Shown here one piece after another: positions 10,713-21,669 of a stretch of 64,000 nt of DNA. The DNA is from Taxawa tesnikishii (nom. ined.). Its lineage: Eukaryota; Ascomycota; Dothideomycetes; Dothideales. The position numbers and the translations under genes were made by a program. The stretch is taken from NCBI GenBank assembly GCA_030247885.1, contig JAPDRO010000007.1:317501-381500 (forward strand), written 5' to 3'. The notes under the pieces were generated by a model, which was not told the origin of the DNA, ran no database searches, and was given only the letters and a program-made list of their open reading frames with translations. How positions within the stretch are numbered: position 1 is the stretch's first letter; the number at the start of each line of letters is the position of its first letter.

Positions 10713-11128
10713 ACCACTGATGGCGGTGTACAACACAACTATTGTCTCCTCAGCCTAAATCTGTGGAGGAGGCTGTACGTTTTGGCAGTCTTCGAAAGAC
10801 AAGCTGCAGAAAAAGGTCCATCGGTTGCATTTGCAGATGTTTTCCGAAGGGGAGCGAAAGGAGGAAGAGGATCGCACCATTTGATGCATGTTGATTGGCA
10901 GACCTGATGACACACATGCGATGTTCACATCACTTTCCACAGGTGCCTACCGGCAATGCGGCCTGCTATTATCGTTGTCTCAGCAGTACTTGAGAAAAGG
11001 TCAAAGTCATCTCCGAACAGGCCGCCATGGCTCCGGATATCGAGTGCTGTTGGTATTCAAAGCTCGGCGGCGGTCCACTGCAATGGTCTACTGATCGACA
11101 ACAACATGGGCTTCCGTTTCCGACCTCA
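10713..11128. other. Spacer between the symporter relic and YTM1
   Basis: I see no gene. It probably includes the 3' UTR of YTM1, which ends at 11129 on the minus strand. Confidence 0.5.
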
Positions 11129-12688
11129 CTATCTGACTGTTTCGCGGTGGATCTGCACCCTCTTGTCCTCGCCCGCGCTCACCAGTCCAATACTCTCGTC
11201 CCACACAACCCCAAACACCTTGACTCCCTCGCCACCCACCGGCCGACCCTTTTCCGTCGCGCCTTCCCGCTCGACCACGAAAACGCTGTCTCCCACCATT
11301 CCTTCATCAATCCCGGTCCCTGCTCTTACACTCCGCACATCCCACACACGCACCGTTCCGTCGTGACTGCCGCTTGCCAGTGCGAAGCTGTTCATTGGAC
11401 TTGGCGCGAGGCTGACCACCGCGTTCTGATGACCGCGCAGAGTCATCACTGCGATGGTTGTCGCCGAGGCGCGTGGATCGATCAGAGTGATGTGTCTTGC
11501 GCTCGTCCCTGCTGCTACCAGATTGACCTCCTGCATCGCGGCCACTGAAAGTAGAGACTGCGCCGTACTTCTCGTGTCGACGCATGTTTGCGTCGGTAGA
11601 TCCCACGTCTTCAGGCTGTGGTCCCACGATGTTGAGTAGGCCACCGTTGAGTCATTGGGCTTGAAGGCGACGGATGAGACTGGTGCCGAGTGGCCGGAGA
11701 GAAGGGCCAGGGGCCCTCTCTGCGGAGCGGTCTTGGACGGGCCAGAGAGCTTTCGTCTCTTGGCTGAAGATATTGGGAGAAGGTTCGAGGGCGCAGTTGG
11801 AGCTGCGGACTTGGTCGTGGACCAAAGCCCTACAGTGTGGTCGGCAGACGCAGACATAATCCGAGATGAAGGCGTGTGGACAGCGAGAGCGTCCACGGAA
11901 GCAGTGTGACCATAAAGTTCCAACGCGGGCGTCAACGTCGCAGCTGCACTCGGACCCTCCGATTCCGTGTAGTTCCACAGTCTCAACGTTCGGTCGAGAC
12001 TGGACGAAACGAGCTGTGTGGGTGACAGAAACCTGGCCGCTTTCACAGAGTTTGTGTGACCGCCCTCTGCACCAGAAGCTGACGTCGCAACAACCTCTCC
12101 GGATGTGTTCCACATGCGCAACACCCCGTCATAACCACCTGACAAGATCCTGTCCTGCTGTGTATAGGCTTCCTTGGCCCATCTTGCCGCGAGCGATGTT
12201 TCAGATAGCACATCCACCGAACTGACCCAGTCATCGTGTTCGAAGCTCGCGACATGCGACGGGGAATCAATGCGCGCACGTATTCGACAGTGAGCGTCGT
12301 TTCGGCGGAGATGCCGTTCGCAGTGAGGAAGTCATCCAGAGATGTGCGCAAGAACTGCCCGTTGACAAGGAACTCGAATGGTATCGGCTGCTCGGTTTCC
12401 AGCAGGCGGTTCACCAGAGTCGAAAGTTGGTATCGGCGGAGTTCTGTGATGCTGTCAGCGACTAAGTTGTGCCGACCAAAGACACTCTTGCTCCCCGCTC
12501 TCAACTCATCCTCCAGAAGAGCAATGGCCGCGGCGCAGTACGCACCAGGTCACCTTACCGGTCGAGACGAGAATTGGCCCAGTATCCTCAGGAAGTTCGA
12601 TGTCCGGACTGCGCGAGGTCAGCTGGATCCTGACCTGCGATGTCCTGTCCGTTGCCATGGTGGACGTTGTCGCAGTCTGTGTGGCCAT
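11129..12688 (-). CDS. YTM1: YTM1, WD40 protein of the PeBoW/Nop7 complex
   Basis: Ytm1 (WDR12) joins Nop7 and Erb1 in 60S ribosome assembly and is extracted by the AAA+ ATPase Rea1/Midasin through its N-terminal NLE/UBL domain. Exon 1 is 12688-12559 ([18 protein letters not shown], then the [15 protein letters not shown] strand). A 115-bp intron follows (12558-12444), then exon 2 from 12443. The NLE domain reads [20 protein letters not shown] and [15 protein letters not shown] repeats follow, with blades such as [47 protein letters not shown] and [12 protein letters not shown]. The two domains lie in different frames. One base is missing from the G4 run at 12261-12264; adding it reads [19 protein letters not shown] and gives 481 aa. 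The gene is essential in yeast, so an assembly error is likelier than a mutation. Confidence 0.95.
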
Positions 12689-13220
12689 GATTGTGGTGTT
12701 GTGGTGTCTGACGTGCTCTGATAAAAAAAGTTCCGGACATGTGAAAACGCTGGAGACGCGCTTCCGCGGACCCGTCTAAAATGATGCCAACCCGCGGGCG
12801 CAGCCGAATAATCGCCGTCACAAGGCAAAAAGGCACCGCAACACCCTTATACGTTTCTGATTCTGTTGTTGGAATCAGCAATCCCACGCTGTTCCTCCAT
12901 GTCCATTGGTCCCTCCGATTGCCTCAGAAACATGGTAAGTCGCCGACCTCACTTCGCCGAGATACGACTTTGACTTGTGACAGTGACTTGATCTTATCTT
13001 GATCAATACCGCGCTTTCGCCGGAATGCCAAGGCTCGCTCAAGTGGTGGATCGAGCGTTCATGAGACGGGATAACATATGTTCGACCTGGATATCTACTT
13101 TCTTTATGTGAGACCTTCAAGCATGCCACCCTCGGGGTCAACCAAACGCCATGTGCCTTTCGTAAAGATGCCCGTAACAACCGCTTTGTCGTCTCTGACA
13201 CATCGCGGGTTGAGCAGTGC

Positions 13221-14138
13221 TTACAAATCGAACAACTTCTTCACCTGAGCCATCGTATCTTCAGGGTTCTTCACGCTGTGTCCAATCACCCTCTTGTCGC
13301 TGTAGATCTCATAGTCGTTGCCGCCCTCGAAAGTCTTGTCGCCGAAAAAGTGGATGTTGGTGTACTCGACACCGCCGGGAAGGTTCTTCTCATTCTCGAC
13401 GTGTTGCAGACAGTAAGTCTTGTCCCAGCCGGTAGGGAACACATCGAAGGAGATCTGACCACCAACGGAGTATCTGAAACCGTCAGCCCATTGCTCGGAG
13501 CGTCTGTTAGGGAGACGGTGCCCACTCACGTAAGACCCAGGTTCGGGAACTCCTTCTTGATTGCCTGGATGAACTTCTCCCTGATCCCGTGTTCAAGGTC
13601 GTACTTCTCGTACTCATTCCTCTCCTCCACGCTTGCATTCCTGCCGATCGGGCTGACGTTGATCATTCCGTTCCTGAACTCGATAAATGTGCCTCTCTTC
13701 TTTGGGAGCTCAAGATCCGCAATGTAGTGCAAGATGAACTTGACGAGCTTTTGGTATGGCTCCTCACCGATCCAGGCGATGAAGGAATGCGACGCGAGTG
13801 GGACGCCCATGCGGATGGCGGTAAGACCGTTCTCGGCGAAACAGAAGTCGAAGAGCGACGACACCGGTATTTCCGGGGTGCTGAGTTGCTCTTGTTGCTT
13901 GACGAGGTTAGAACCGCCAACGAAACCAATGGCAACCTTGTGACGGAGCGCGGATAGGAGCTGGAGCATTTCAGGGAGACACTCTTGGGCCTGGTCAGCA
14001 GATGGCAAGGTGGTTGCAGTGAAAGTGTGGACTTACCCGTCTCGCCGGGGTCAAGGTACCGTCAACATCGAACAAGCAGATAGTGTTCTTGACCGGGCGC
14101 TGGTCCAACGCTGGAATGATTGCTGCTGCCGCCGCCAT
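13221..14138 (-). CDS. SEC53: Phosphomannomutase (SEC53-type)
   Basis: This enzyme converts mannose-6-phosphate to mannose-1-phosphate for GDP-mannose synthesis, feeding N-glycosylation, O-mannosylation and GPI anchors. It is cytosolic and belongs to the HAD superfamily. Exons are 14138-14037, 13990-13530 and 13473-13221, with introns of 46 and 56 bp, giving 271 aa, normal for eukaryotic PMM. HAD motif I is [12 protein letters not shown] (nucleophile and acid Asp). Also seen are [40 protein letters not shown] with substrate arginines, the [19 protein letters not shown] loop and the metal-binding [18 protein letters not shown]. The start at 14138 was preferred to upstream open frame because residues before MAAAAAI show no conservation. 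No frame damage is present. Confidence 0.97.
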
Positions 14139-14964
14139 TGTGACTGCGATCCGTCTCCTGTTGCAGCTGAGGTGGGCTTGCCGGTATGTGAAGGGAGGCC
14201 GCGCTGGTTGATGCAGAAAGCGGATGAAGAGGCTTCTGGCTGACAAGACAGTAATGGCAGATGATGACAGAAGAAAGGGCCGATGGTAGAATATAAGATG
14301 CCCCTGAAATGTGTTTGCGACAACTTGGACACGAAGCTCTAGATTATGGTGGGGTTATGGCGGGGCCATGGAAGGGCGGGCGATGCGAGTGCAGACCTGC
14401 CAATGCGGTCTCAGTCGGTTCCGCAAGGGTCTATATCCGAGAGCATGGGCCTACACTACTCCGTACGTGTTGTTGTATCAGGAAAGCTGTCTTTTCCGGT
14501 CTGCAAACACCCGTTCTCGTATCCACGTGCAAACTGTCTACTTGTTCTTGCGGTGAGCGGCTATCTCCGGCGTGGGGTCTGCAGGGCCAATCTGACTTTG
14601 CGGTCCGTTCCTCTCTTCGGGCGAGGGCCAAGACGCGCACAGGAGCACACGAACAGAAACGTGATGGGGGTCAGTGTCACACTCGTTGCTTTTCAATCAA
14701 GCTAGACATGTACCGCCAGAATACTGCTACATCCAATCTTGGCCTCTTTTGCCCTCTCGCACTCACCGAATCCCGCTGGGTCTCCACCAACTCCGAAGGA
14801 CCTTGCATCTCACTGGGGACAATGGGCGCAACCCCGTTCAGAACGTCCGTGTCGCATTTCTCGTAACACAATGTGAGGCTAGGTGCATCCGTCCATGCAT
14901 GTCTTTCCGGTCACGCCACGGCATGCATCATTCGCAATCGTACTTCTTCTCCTTGCCGCCTCCC
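14139..14964. other. Spacer between eIF2-gamma and phosphomannomutase
   Basis: It lies between two minus-strand genes and contains the promoter of the phosphomannomutase gene and the 3' UTR of the eIF2-gamma gene. I see no additional gene. Confidence 0.5.
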
Positions 14965-16665
14965 TTAGTTGGCAGCCTCGGTTGGCTCCAGCGTGCTGCC
15001 GGCCAGGATTGTAGCCCAGCCGATCAGCCGCCAGTGCTTCTCGATTCTTCTGCTGAGCGCAACCTTCTCGCCGATCTCCGTGCAAGCCGGACTAGTGAGT
15101 TGCAATCTCGCAGCGTCTGCCTTGACTGCAACGACCTTGGCTCCGGTAGCGGTGGAACCGATGTTTACCATCAGAATCTCGTTCTTCGCTAGCTTGGCGA
15201 CCTTGGCCTGCTTGCCGTCGGCGGTCTTGACACCGAGCAGACGACGCAGGAGGAAGTAGTTGACCTCCAGTTCAGTGTAGATGGCTGGCAAACGGCCACG
15301 GTGACCCAGGACGAAACCAACAAGACGATCGGCACGGCACAGGGTAGGGTCGACGCGTGTACCGACACCTGAGACGGTTAGCAACGCCCTACTTGTGCGC
15401 GCGTTAGGGAAAACGGCATACCGATCAATCCGCCAGGAACGGCAAACTTCAAGTCGTTGCTTTCGGCGAACAAACTGACGATTCTGCTGTAGATCGGCCT
15501 GCATTGAATCTTGCCTTGCTCGTCCTTGCTGACGATACCGGGTCTATGCGCTCGTGAGCCTCAGGTTCTCTTGCCATGCCCATGAGGTTCTTACCTAATC
15601 TCAATCTCGTCTCCGAGCTTCAGGATACCGGTAAGGATACTGCCACCTGCAACACCACCCTTCAACTCATCGATCTCCGCACCGGGTTTGTTGACGTCGA
15701 AGGAACGAATGACAATCATGTGAGGCGAAGCAGTGAAGTCACGGACGGGAACTGGGATGTGCGAGACAAGGTATTCGTTGACAGCGTCGATGTTGTACTT
15801 GAGTTGGGCGGAGATCGGGATGATCGGGCTGCCATCGGCAACGGTACCTCTGATGAACCGGAGGATAGACTCGTGGTGCTGAAGAGCGGCCTCCTCGCGC
15901 ATGAGATCAACCTTGTTCTGCAGAATGATGATATGGCTGAGCTTCATGATTTCAATAGCTGCTAAGTGCTCCGAAGTCTGAGGCTGGGGGCAAGCTTCGT
16001 TTCCGGCAATCAGCAAAAGGGCGGCGTCCATGACGGCGGCACCTGACAACATGGTACTCATGAGAATATCGTGCCCAGGGCAGTCAACGAAGGACACGTG
16101 CCTCATCAACCGGTACCGTCCAGAGCATCCATTGCGCTCGCAAGGAACATCCACCTCTTTGTCGCTCTTGAAACTCCTGTAGCAAGTTGGCCGCGGGCAC
16201 CCAGGGTTGTCGCACTTGTAGATCTTCGCGTTGGCATAACCAAGCTTGATGGTAATGTTACGCTCCAACTCATTTTTGAACCGGACAGTCTGCACCTCCG
16301 AGATAGCCTTCACAACAGTCGACTTGCCGTGTGCGACGTGTCCGATCCTGCATATTTGTAAACACTCAACCCCCCAACCAAACATGGCAGACTCACGTTC
16401 CGATGTTGATCGTGGCTTGTCGGGAAATAATTTCGGGTGACACGGGCGTGAGTTTGCTAAGTTCGAGAGTCGACGGGTCTGGTTGTTCAGGCAGGACGGG
16501 TTTTGCAGCAGGAGCCGCTGGTGGAGCGGTCTTCTTCAGAGCTGATTTTGGCGCAGGTGCTGCCTCAGTCTCCTCGATGTCCGACTCTTCATCTTGGCCG
16601 TGCTGCGGGTCGAGGCCGGGCGAATTTGGAGGTGAGTCCTCCTCGGAGAAGCCGTTCGTTGCCAT
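14965..16665 (-). CDS. GCD11: Translation initiation factor eIF2 gamma subunit
   Basis: The gamma subunit of eIF2 binds GTP and initiator Met-tRNA and delivers it to the 40S subunit. Exons are 16665-16397, 16347-15595, 15543-15422 and 15368-14965, with introns of 49, 51 and 53 bp, giving 515 aa (yeast Gcd11 is 527). The G1 loop is split by intron 1 and reads [10 protein letters not shown]3 is DCPGH, G4 NKVD, and the [15 protein letters not shown] segment is G5. The zinc-ribbon cysteines lie in [12 protein letters not shown] and [10 protein letters not shown]. Domains II-III continue with [23 protein letters not shown] and the C-terminal [17 protein letters not shown]. The N-terminal 80 residues are acidic and Pro/Ala-rich, as is usual. 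No frame damage. Confidence 0.98.
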
Positions 16666-18117
16666 GGTTGTGACCTTGGTTCAAGGCCGGACGTGTGTTC
16701 CAAAACTTAAAGCGTGCTAGCTGCGTACTGTGGTGTTCCTTGGGAGGAGTCGTGGTGGGATGCGTGACAAGTCAATTTGGGCGTGAAGCTCTTGGAGGGG
16801 CGGTTTTCGCGAACACAGAATTGAGTCACCAATCACTGCCCGTCTTGGCACTTCCGCAGCCCTGACGTCGCTTCTTCACTCCACTTTCCGTACTGCTACT
16901 TCACCTTCACCTTCACGTCACGTCACATCAACCCGCCTTCCTTCACTCATGACCTTGTCATTAACGCTTGGTAACCGACAAAGACCGAGTTGGCCGGTTG
17001 AATGTCAAAGCCTGTGCATCCTCGAATGTTTCCCTCCGCCCATCATAGTCCTGTTTCTCTTACCACTGCTCCTTCTCACTTTCATCGGATATCATCCGTG
17101 TCGTCTTATGCGGTCACTGGCGGGTCACCGGGTACCAGACCTCGGCAGAATCGCATCTGTGTTTCTCTGTCAATCGCGAGAGCTATTAAAATGGAAGATG
17201 CAAGTGAACTCCGCCTTATGAGTCCCGAGCAACATGTAGGGCCTCAGAAGCAGAGAGACCGAGTTTATTGTTCTCAACAACCTATCCGCTCGATTGCCGA
17301 CTGCTGGTTAGGATGCCTCTCTAGGACAGCTAGTACGTCGCCAGCGGGCAACCAGCCTAGAAGCTGCCTCCCCGTACGAGCGCGTGTCTTCTAGACGTTC
17401 CTCTGAACGCGTGGGTACTATGTCCCCGCAACAACCAAACAAGGTGCGGTGGCCTTTGCACTACAGTCGAGAGAAGGGCAGGTTTTCAAGATGAGATGGT
17501 AATCGAGCAGAGCAAACGTTCGGGCAGAGCTGGTGTCTGTGAGACAGCATGAAATAGGTTGCTACCCACCTCTCCTTGTTCTTGCAAGGTCACCTCCGAC
17601 AGAAGACGAAACCGAGCATGTTGGTTTCGACGCGATGCGTTTGTTTCTTACTGTTAGTGCTGCGTCTCCTTGGTATTTCGCATGCGTTCTCACTGGCATG
17701 CACTCCATCTTTTAAATTCGTCATCTTTGACAAGTGTCCGTGTTTCCGCCTGAATGAGTGCTCAGAACGACCGAGTAACGTGGCCGAGGACAGGCTTGTT
17801 TCCACGTGATGCTACCCAGACGCACCTTCCGTCTCTGGAGGGAGCGATCCCACAATCGCCTAGACTGAGCATGTCATCAAGTCACATGCTCGGTTCCCAT
17901 AACCGCAAGATTGTGTGACTCCGACTCGAACGGAGTGGGTGGTGTAGTGTAGTATGACAGGAGATGCTCTGCATGTTCATTTGCGTACATATTTTACAAT
18001 TTCCCACGCAGCCGTCTTGACTGACCGCCCAACGCCGTTGCCGGAATGTAACGCACTGAATCGGTATCGCTCCAAAGCCCGCTCTTCGACGGGAAAAAGA
18101 CAGACTGTCCACTCCGC
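16666..18117. other. Long intergenic region between eIF2-gamma and PAM17
   Basis: About 1.45 kb without a supported gene. The right part is the 3' side of PAM17; the left part is the promoter of the eIF2-gamma gene and includes short pyrimidine-rich repeats (ttcaccttcacc and tcacgtcacgtcac near 16900-16930). I looked for a tRNA near 17930 because of a B-box-like gttcgagtc on the minus strand, but no A box or cloverleaf fits. Confidence 0.5.
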
Positions 18118-18939
18118 TCAGAGCAGGTTCTTGTCCTTCTTGCGCAGGAAGGCCTGCTGATCTTTCAACCACCGCTTGTAATCAGCCACGCTGCCGATCT
18201 TCTCGCCGTAGTAATCCGGGACTGGGTTGTTCACCGAGGAGGAAGTGGGGTCGGCGCGGAAGCGCTTGATGTGTGCATAGAACTGCTTCTCTTTCTGCAT
18301 ACCGTCAGCAGTCTTCCTCTCCCGATGCCCGGCCGTCGGCCTCGAGCGGCGGGTGTTGCTTACCCTGAGGAACTCGCCCCGCACACTGCTCTTCCACAGC
18401 GTGAACACGGCGTTGCCGAGGAACGGACCCATCAACCAGCCCACCACACCACACGCGCCCGTCGCTATGCCGAGCACAATGAATGGGTCCATGCCCGTCA
18501 TCTGGTATCCGATCGTCTCAATGTCGTAGGCTCCGATGATGGGCACCGAGACCGCCACGCTCGTGATCGCAGCGACCGCGGAAGCTCCGAGGTTGATGTG
18601 ACGTCTCGTGCGCCGAAGCTTCAGGAACTCATCCCAGCTCAGCGCCGAGCCCGGGTCGGATGGCAGCTCGGTGGAGGAAGCCTCGGGTGTGGTGGACGCC
18701 TGTCGGACAGAAGGTGACCTGGACACTTGCAGTGTCGGCCAGGATTGAGCGCCAACGGATACGCAAAGGCTAGAGGCCGGTTTCGACGTGGGTGTAGGAA
18801 ATCGGCGAAGCGGTCCGAAGCTCTTGCAGGTCGTTGTGTAGGCGGCATGGCGGAGGGTTGTCGGCGCGGCATTTCGGACGCAGGATCGCGCAGCTATGCT
18901 GCTCAGCCAGAGAAGCGTGTTGGGGCCGGAGGTGGCCAT
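18118..18939 (-). CDS. PAM17: PAM17, subunit of the TIM23 presequence translocase motor
   Basis: Pam17 is an inner-membrane protein that helps organise the Tim44/Hsp70 import motor on the TIM23 channel. Exons are 18939-18364 and 18294-18118, giving 250 aa. Seen are an Arg/Ser/Thr-rich mitochondrial presequence, the LSWDEFLKLRRTRRHINLG motif, two membrane segments (AVAAITSVAVSVPIIGAYDI and DPFIVLGIATGACGVVGWLM), GPFLGNAVFTLW, and the conserved matrix tail KEKQFYAHIKRFRADP, NPVPDYYGEKIGSVADYKRW, LKDQQAFLRKK. The 69-bp intron (18363-18295) is a multiple of three and has no stop, so the frame reads straight through it. The conserved junction FLR/KEKQFY and the donor gtaagc with acceptor tgcag show that it is an intron. 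Confidence 0.95.
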   Translation of the reverse strand: MATSGPNTLLWLSSIAARSCVRNAAPTTLRHAAYTTTCKSFGPLRRFPTPTSKPASSLCVSVGAQSWPTLQVSRSPSVRQASTTPEASSTELPSDPGSALSWDEFLKLRRTRRHINLGASAVAAITSVAVSVPIIGAYDIETIGYQMTGMDPFIVLGIATGACGVVGWLMGPFLGNAVFTLWKSSVRGEFLRVSNTRRSRPTAGHRERKTADGMQKEKQFYAHIKRFRADPTSSSVNNPVPDYYGEKIGSVADYKRWLKDQQAFLRKKDKNLL

Positions 18940-19536
18940 GGTGGTGTGGTTCAGATTTGGCGGTTGTGGTCAATGGGCGTTTCCACAATGAAAGCAGCGA
19001 GCTGGACGGGCTGGACGGGAGAGCTCGTGGCATCCACGCTTGTGACGCCCGCCAAGGAATCGCGCCGGCTCGGAGCTTTCCCATGTAATAATAGCATGTT
19101 TCAATCCGTCACTAAGCACAGGATACCATGATATCATGGCAGGGCTTGTCAAAAGTGCATCATTTCGTATAACAACATGATCACTATCGTACAGTGACAT
19201 CTCCATTGCACATCCAACATCCACTCGCATGTGAAAACCGTGGGAAGCCCCCAGAAGGATCCGCTGCAATGCACCCACGAACCAAACAAAAACGCCGTGC
19301 GGAATAGACAAGGGGTATTTAAAATCATCGCATGCGGAACCGTCCGCAGGTAGCTCGAATCGTGGGAAATGCCTTGAGTTCAACCAGGAGTGCTGATGTC
19401 CGGAGATCCTAGGTGGTAACGTAGTTCGAAGATGAAGGAGAAAAGCATGGAGGCGGAAAGGCTACTGACAATGCGGTCCCACGCAGAGTGAGAAATAGAT
19501 CGGAGGCGTAGACAGTGTTCCTCGGCCTTCAGTGTT
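18940..19536. other. Spacer between PAM17 and the RhoGAP gene
   Basis: It holds the promoter of PAM17 and the 3' UTR of the RhoGAP gene, both on the minus strand. No further gene is seen. Confidence 0.5.
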
Positions 19537-21669
19537 TCAGTGTCGCCCTGTGGACGAGGTGGGCTTCAATAAAGAGGCACCGCTCTGATCGACCGTGTCC
19601 TTCGCCGAACCGTTGACGTTGGGGAAGTTTCCTTCGCTTTCGCCGGCGAAATGCGAGGAGTGGTTGTTCGTCGTTGGGGGCCGCTGGGTTTCTGGAGTGG
19701 ATCTACCTGTCGCGGAAGGCATACTGCTGCCCGAAGAAGAAATGGCTCGTTCGTCAGGATAAAATGAAGGACCGGCGGAGCGCTCTTCAGCAAGTATGGG
19801 GTAAGGCTTGTTGAGAAATTCATACTCGGCACGGAGGTAATCGTTCTCTGGCCAGCAGCCCTGCCAGCATAAGCGCCATTCTCCGACCAAGGGGTAGAAT
19901 ATCCGGCCATCGAGCTTGAGTGATTGGTTGAAGCAACGGAACAGGTTATCCAGCGACATTTTGTTGATCTCCTGATGTGATAGGAGTAAGCTGAGATGGC
20001 AAGTGATGGCGAACAGAAGGTAATAGTTGAACGGAGGCAGATTAGATAGCTCGTCGCGCAGCGCTTGAGTGACGAGGCTCGAAGAGTTCAAGGGCGGCTC
20101 CAGAGGAACAGCCCTGGTCACCCTAGCCTGTCGGTCCTTGGGAAAGATTTCCTCGGGCAACTCCCGAATCCATTCTTTGAAGAGAGAGGCAATAGTGCTG
20201 GCGTCGTAGAGGTCGCGTTCGTTCAGGAGGTTCACATCCAGTTCTGATGGCTCGTAAGCATGTTTAGTCCGCCACTGGAAGGCAACGCACTCACCGGTAT
20301 CGAATCGTTTTCTCCATTGCTTTATGCTAGTGACACCGCCCGAAACTCGGTAGAGACCTTCCTCTTCGCATTTCCCATTGAGATAGCTACATCACTGATT
20401 AGTCCGTCGAAACATAAGCTGGGATGACCGCGACTCACTCTATGCACCTCCATGGAAGAGCAGGCATCCAGAACTCAGTCTTGTCTTTGCAGTGATCATA
20501 TGACTTCGCGATACGAGTGATGCGTGTCTGCTCAACCAGGGGCTGCTTGAGCACTCGGGGGACATAGTCTTCGTCCGCGATCAGAGCTGGCCTGCCGTCG
20601 TTGCTGCTTCCACTGCGGACGAGTTTCCCGAAGATGCCCCTTCCAGCTTTGCCCAGCCCGTCGGCGGCGCGAGAGCCTGTATTGCTGATGTGGGAGAACA
20701 GCTGGGAGGCATTGTTCTTTCTCAGGGTAGCATTCAGCGGATGTGCCTCCCTTTCCCTCTCCCGTTCCTTTTCCTTGTCCTTCTTCGGTTTCGTCTTCGA
20801 GGGCTTCTCCTCATCAGAATCCACCGCTGCAGCATGATCGGCAGATCTGTTCCGCATAGACGACTTCATAACATCGCGGAAAGTACGATCTCTGTCGGGG
20901 GCAGAGCGTGATAGAGAAGTGTCTGCAACTGTCGCGAGGCTGCTCTTCTGTGGAGCGTGTGTCTTTCTCGGCGTTGATGCTTTTGTTTTCTTCGAGGCGG
21001 ATAGCTTTTCGTTCTCACTTCGAATCGACCTGGACCTGGACAGCACTTGTGGTAGACGCTTCTTGTTCGCTTTGCCAGGTTGCGTTGTGGAAGCGGGTGA
21101 CATGTCGTAGTCATCCCGGTCCGGCAAGGCCGGAGGTGTAACAACAGCTTGCTGCTTTGGTTCCAGATCGACTTTCTTCGATATCCCCACTGTGACAGGT
21201 TAGCTTTTGCTGACCAGAATGGAGGCTCCTCAATGCAAACACGGCACGTACGGTCCGCAAGGCTTTGGGTGACACCCTCAACTCCTTTGCCGGCAACGAG
21301 ACTCAATTCCGGCGTCGAGCCAGGTGCCTTCCTGTACGGATAGAGTGTGCTCTTTGCCTTCCCCGATGACCGCCCGTCTCTTGAGCCCTCCATGGGCGAA
21401 AGCGTAGGTGATAGGGTAGCCGTGTCTTGTAACCGACTCGCCGACCTCGAGGCCCTGTAGTTGGCGAAGAAGGACCGCTGGCGATCGCGTTCGTTGCCAG
21501 GGGAGTTGGGTGAGACAGGCAGGGGAGTGAGGCATGCCACTGTGCTAAGCCCGGTATCGCGCGCATCCAACGCAGAGATATCGAAGTTTATCGGACTACT
21601 GTAGCGCGCCCTTTCTTTGAACGTATCATCCGCCGGCAGGTCGAGCTTCAAGTCGAATGCCCGCGGCAT
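19537..21669 (-). CDS. RhoGAP-domain protein
   Basis: This is a predicted GTPase-activating protein for Rho-family GTPases that control polarity and actin. Exons are 21669-21252, 21189-20439, 20386-20295 and 20243-19537, with introns of 62, 52 and 51 bp, giving 655 aa. The N-terminal 380 residues are Ser/Pro/Lys-rich with a very basic run (KPKKDKEKEREREREAH) and look disordered. The RhoGAP domain runs from about VPRVLKQPLVEQTRITRIA to VGEWRLCWQG, with EEEGLYRVSGG (arginine finger), SIKQWRKRFD, LYDASTIASLFKEWIRELPE, LPPFNYYLLFAITCHLSLL and NKMSLDNLFRCFNQSLKL. The C-terminus is again Ser/Thr-rich. No PH or BAR domain is seen. The start at 21669 is the first ATG in the frame; a GTG at 21723 extends it without support. 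Confidence 0.9.

Noticed and set aside
17880-17960. Possible minus-strand tRNA (gttcgagtc B-box-like)
   Set aside because: No matching A box, acceptor stem or anticodon arm could be drawn.
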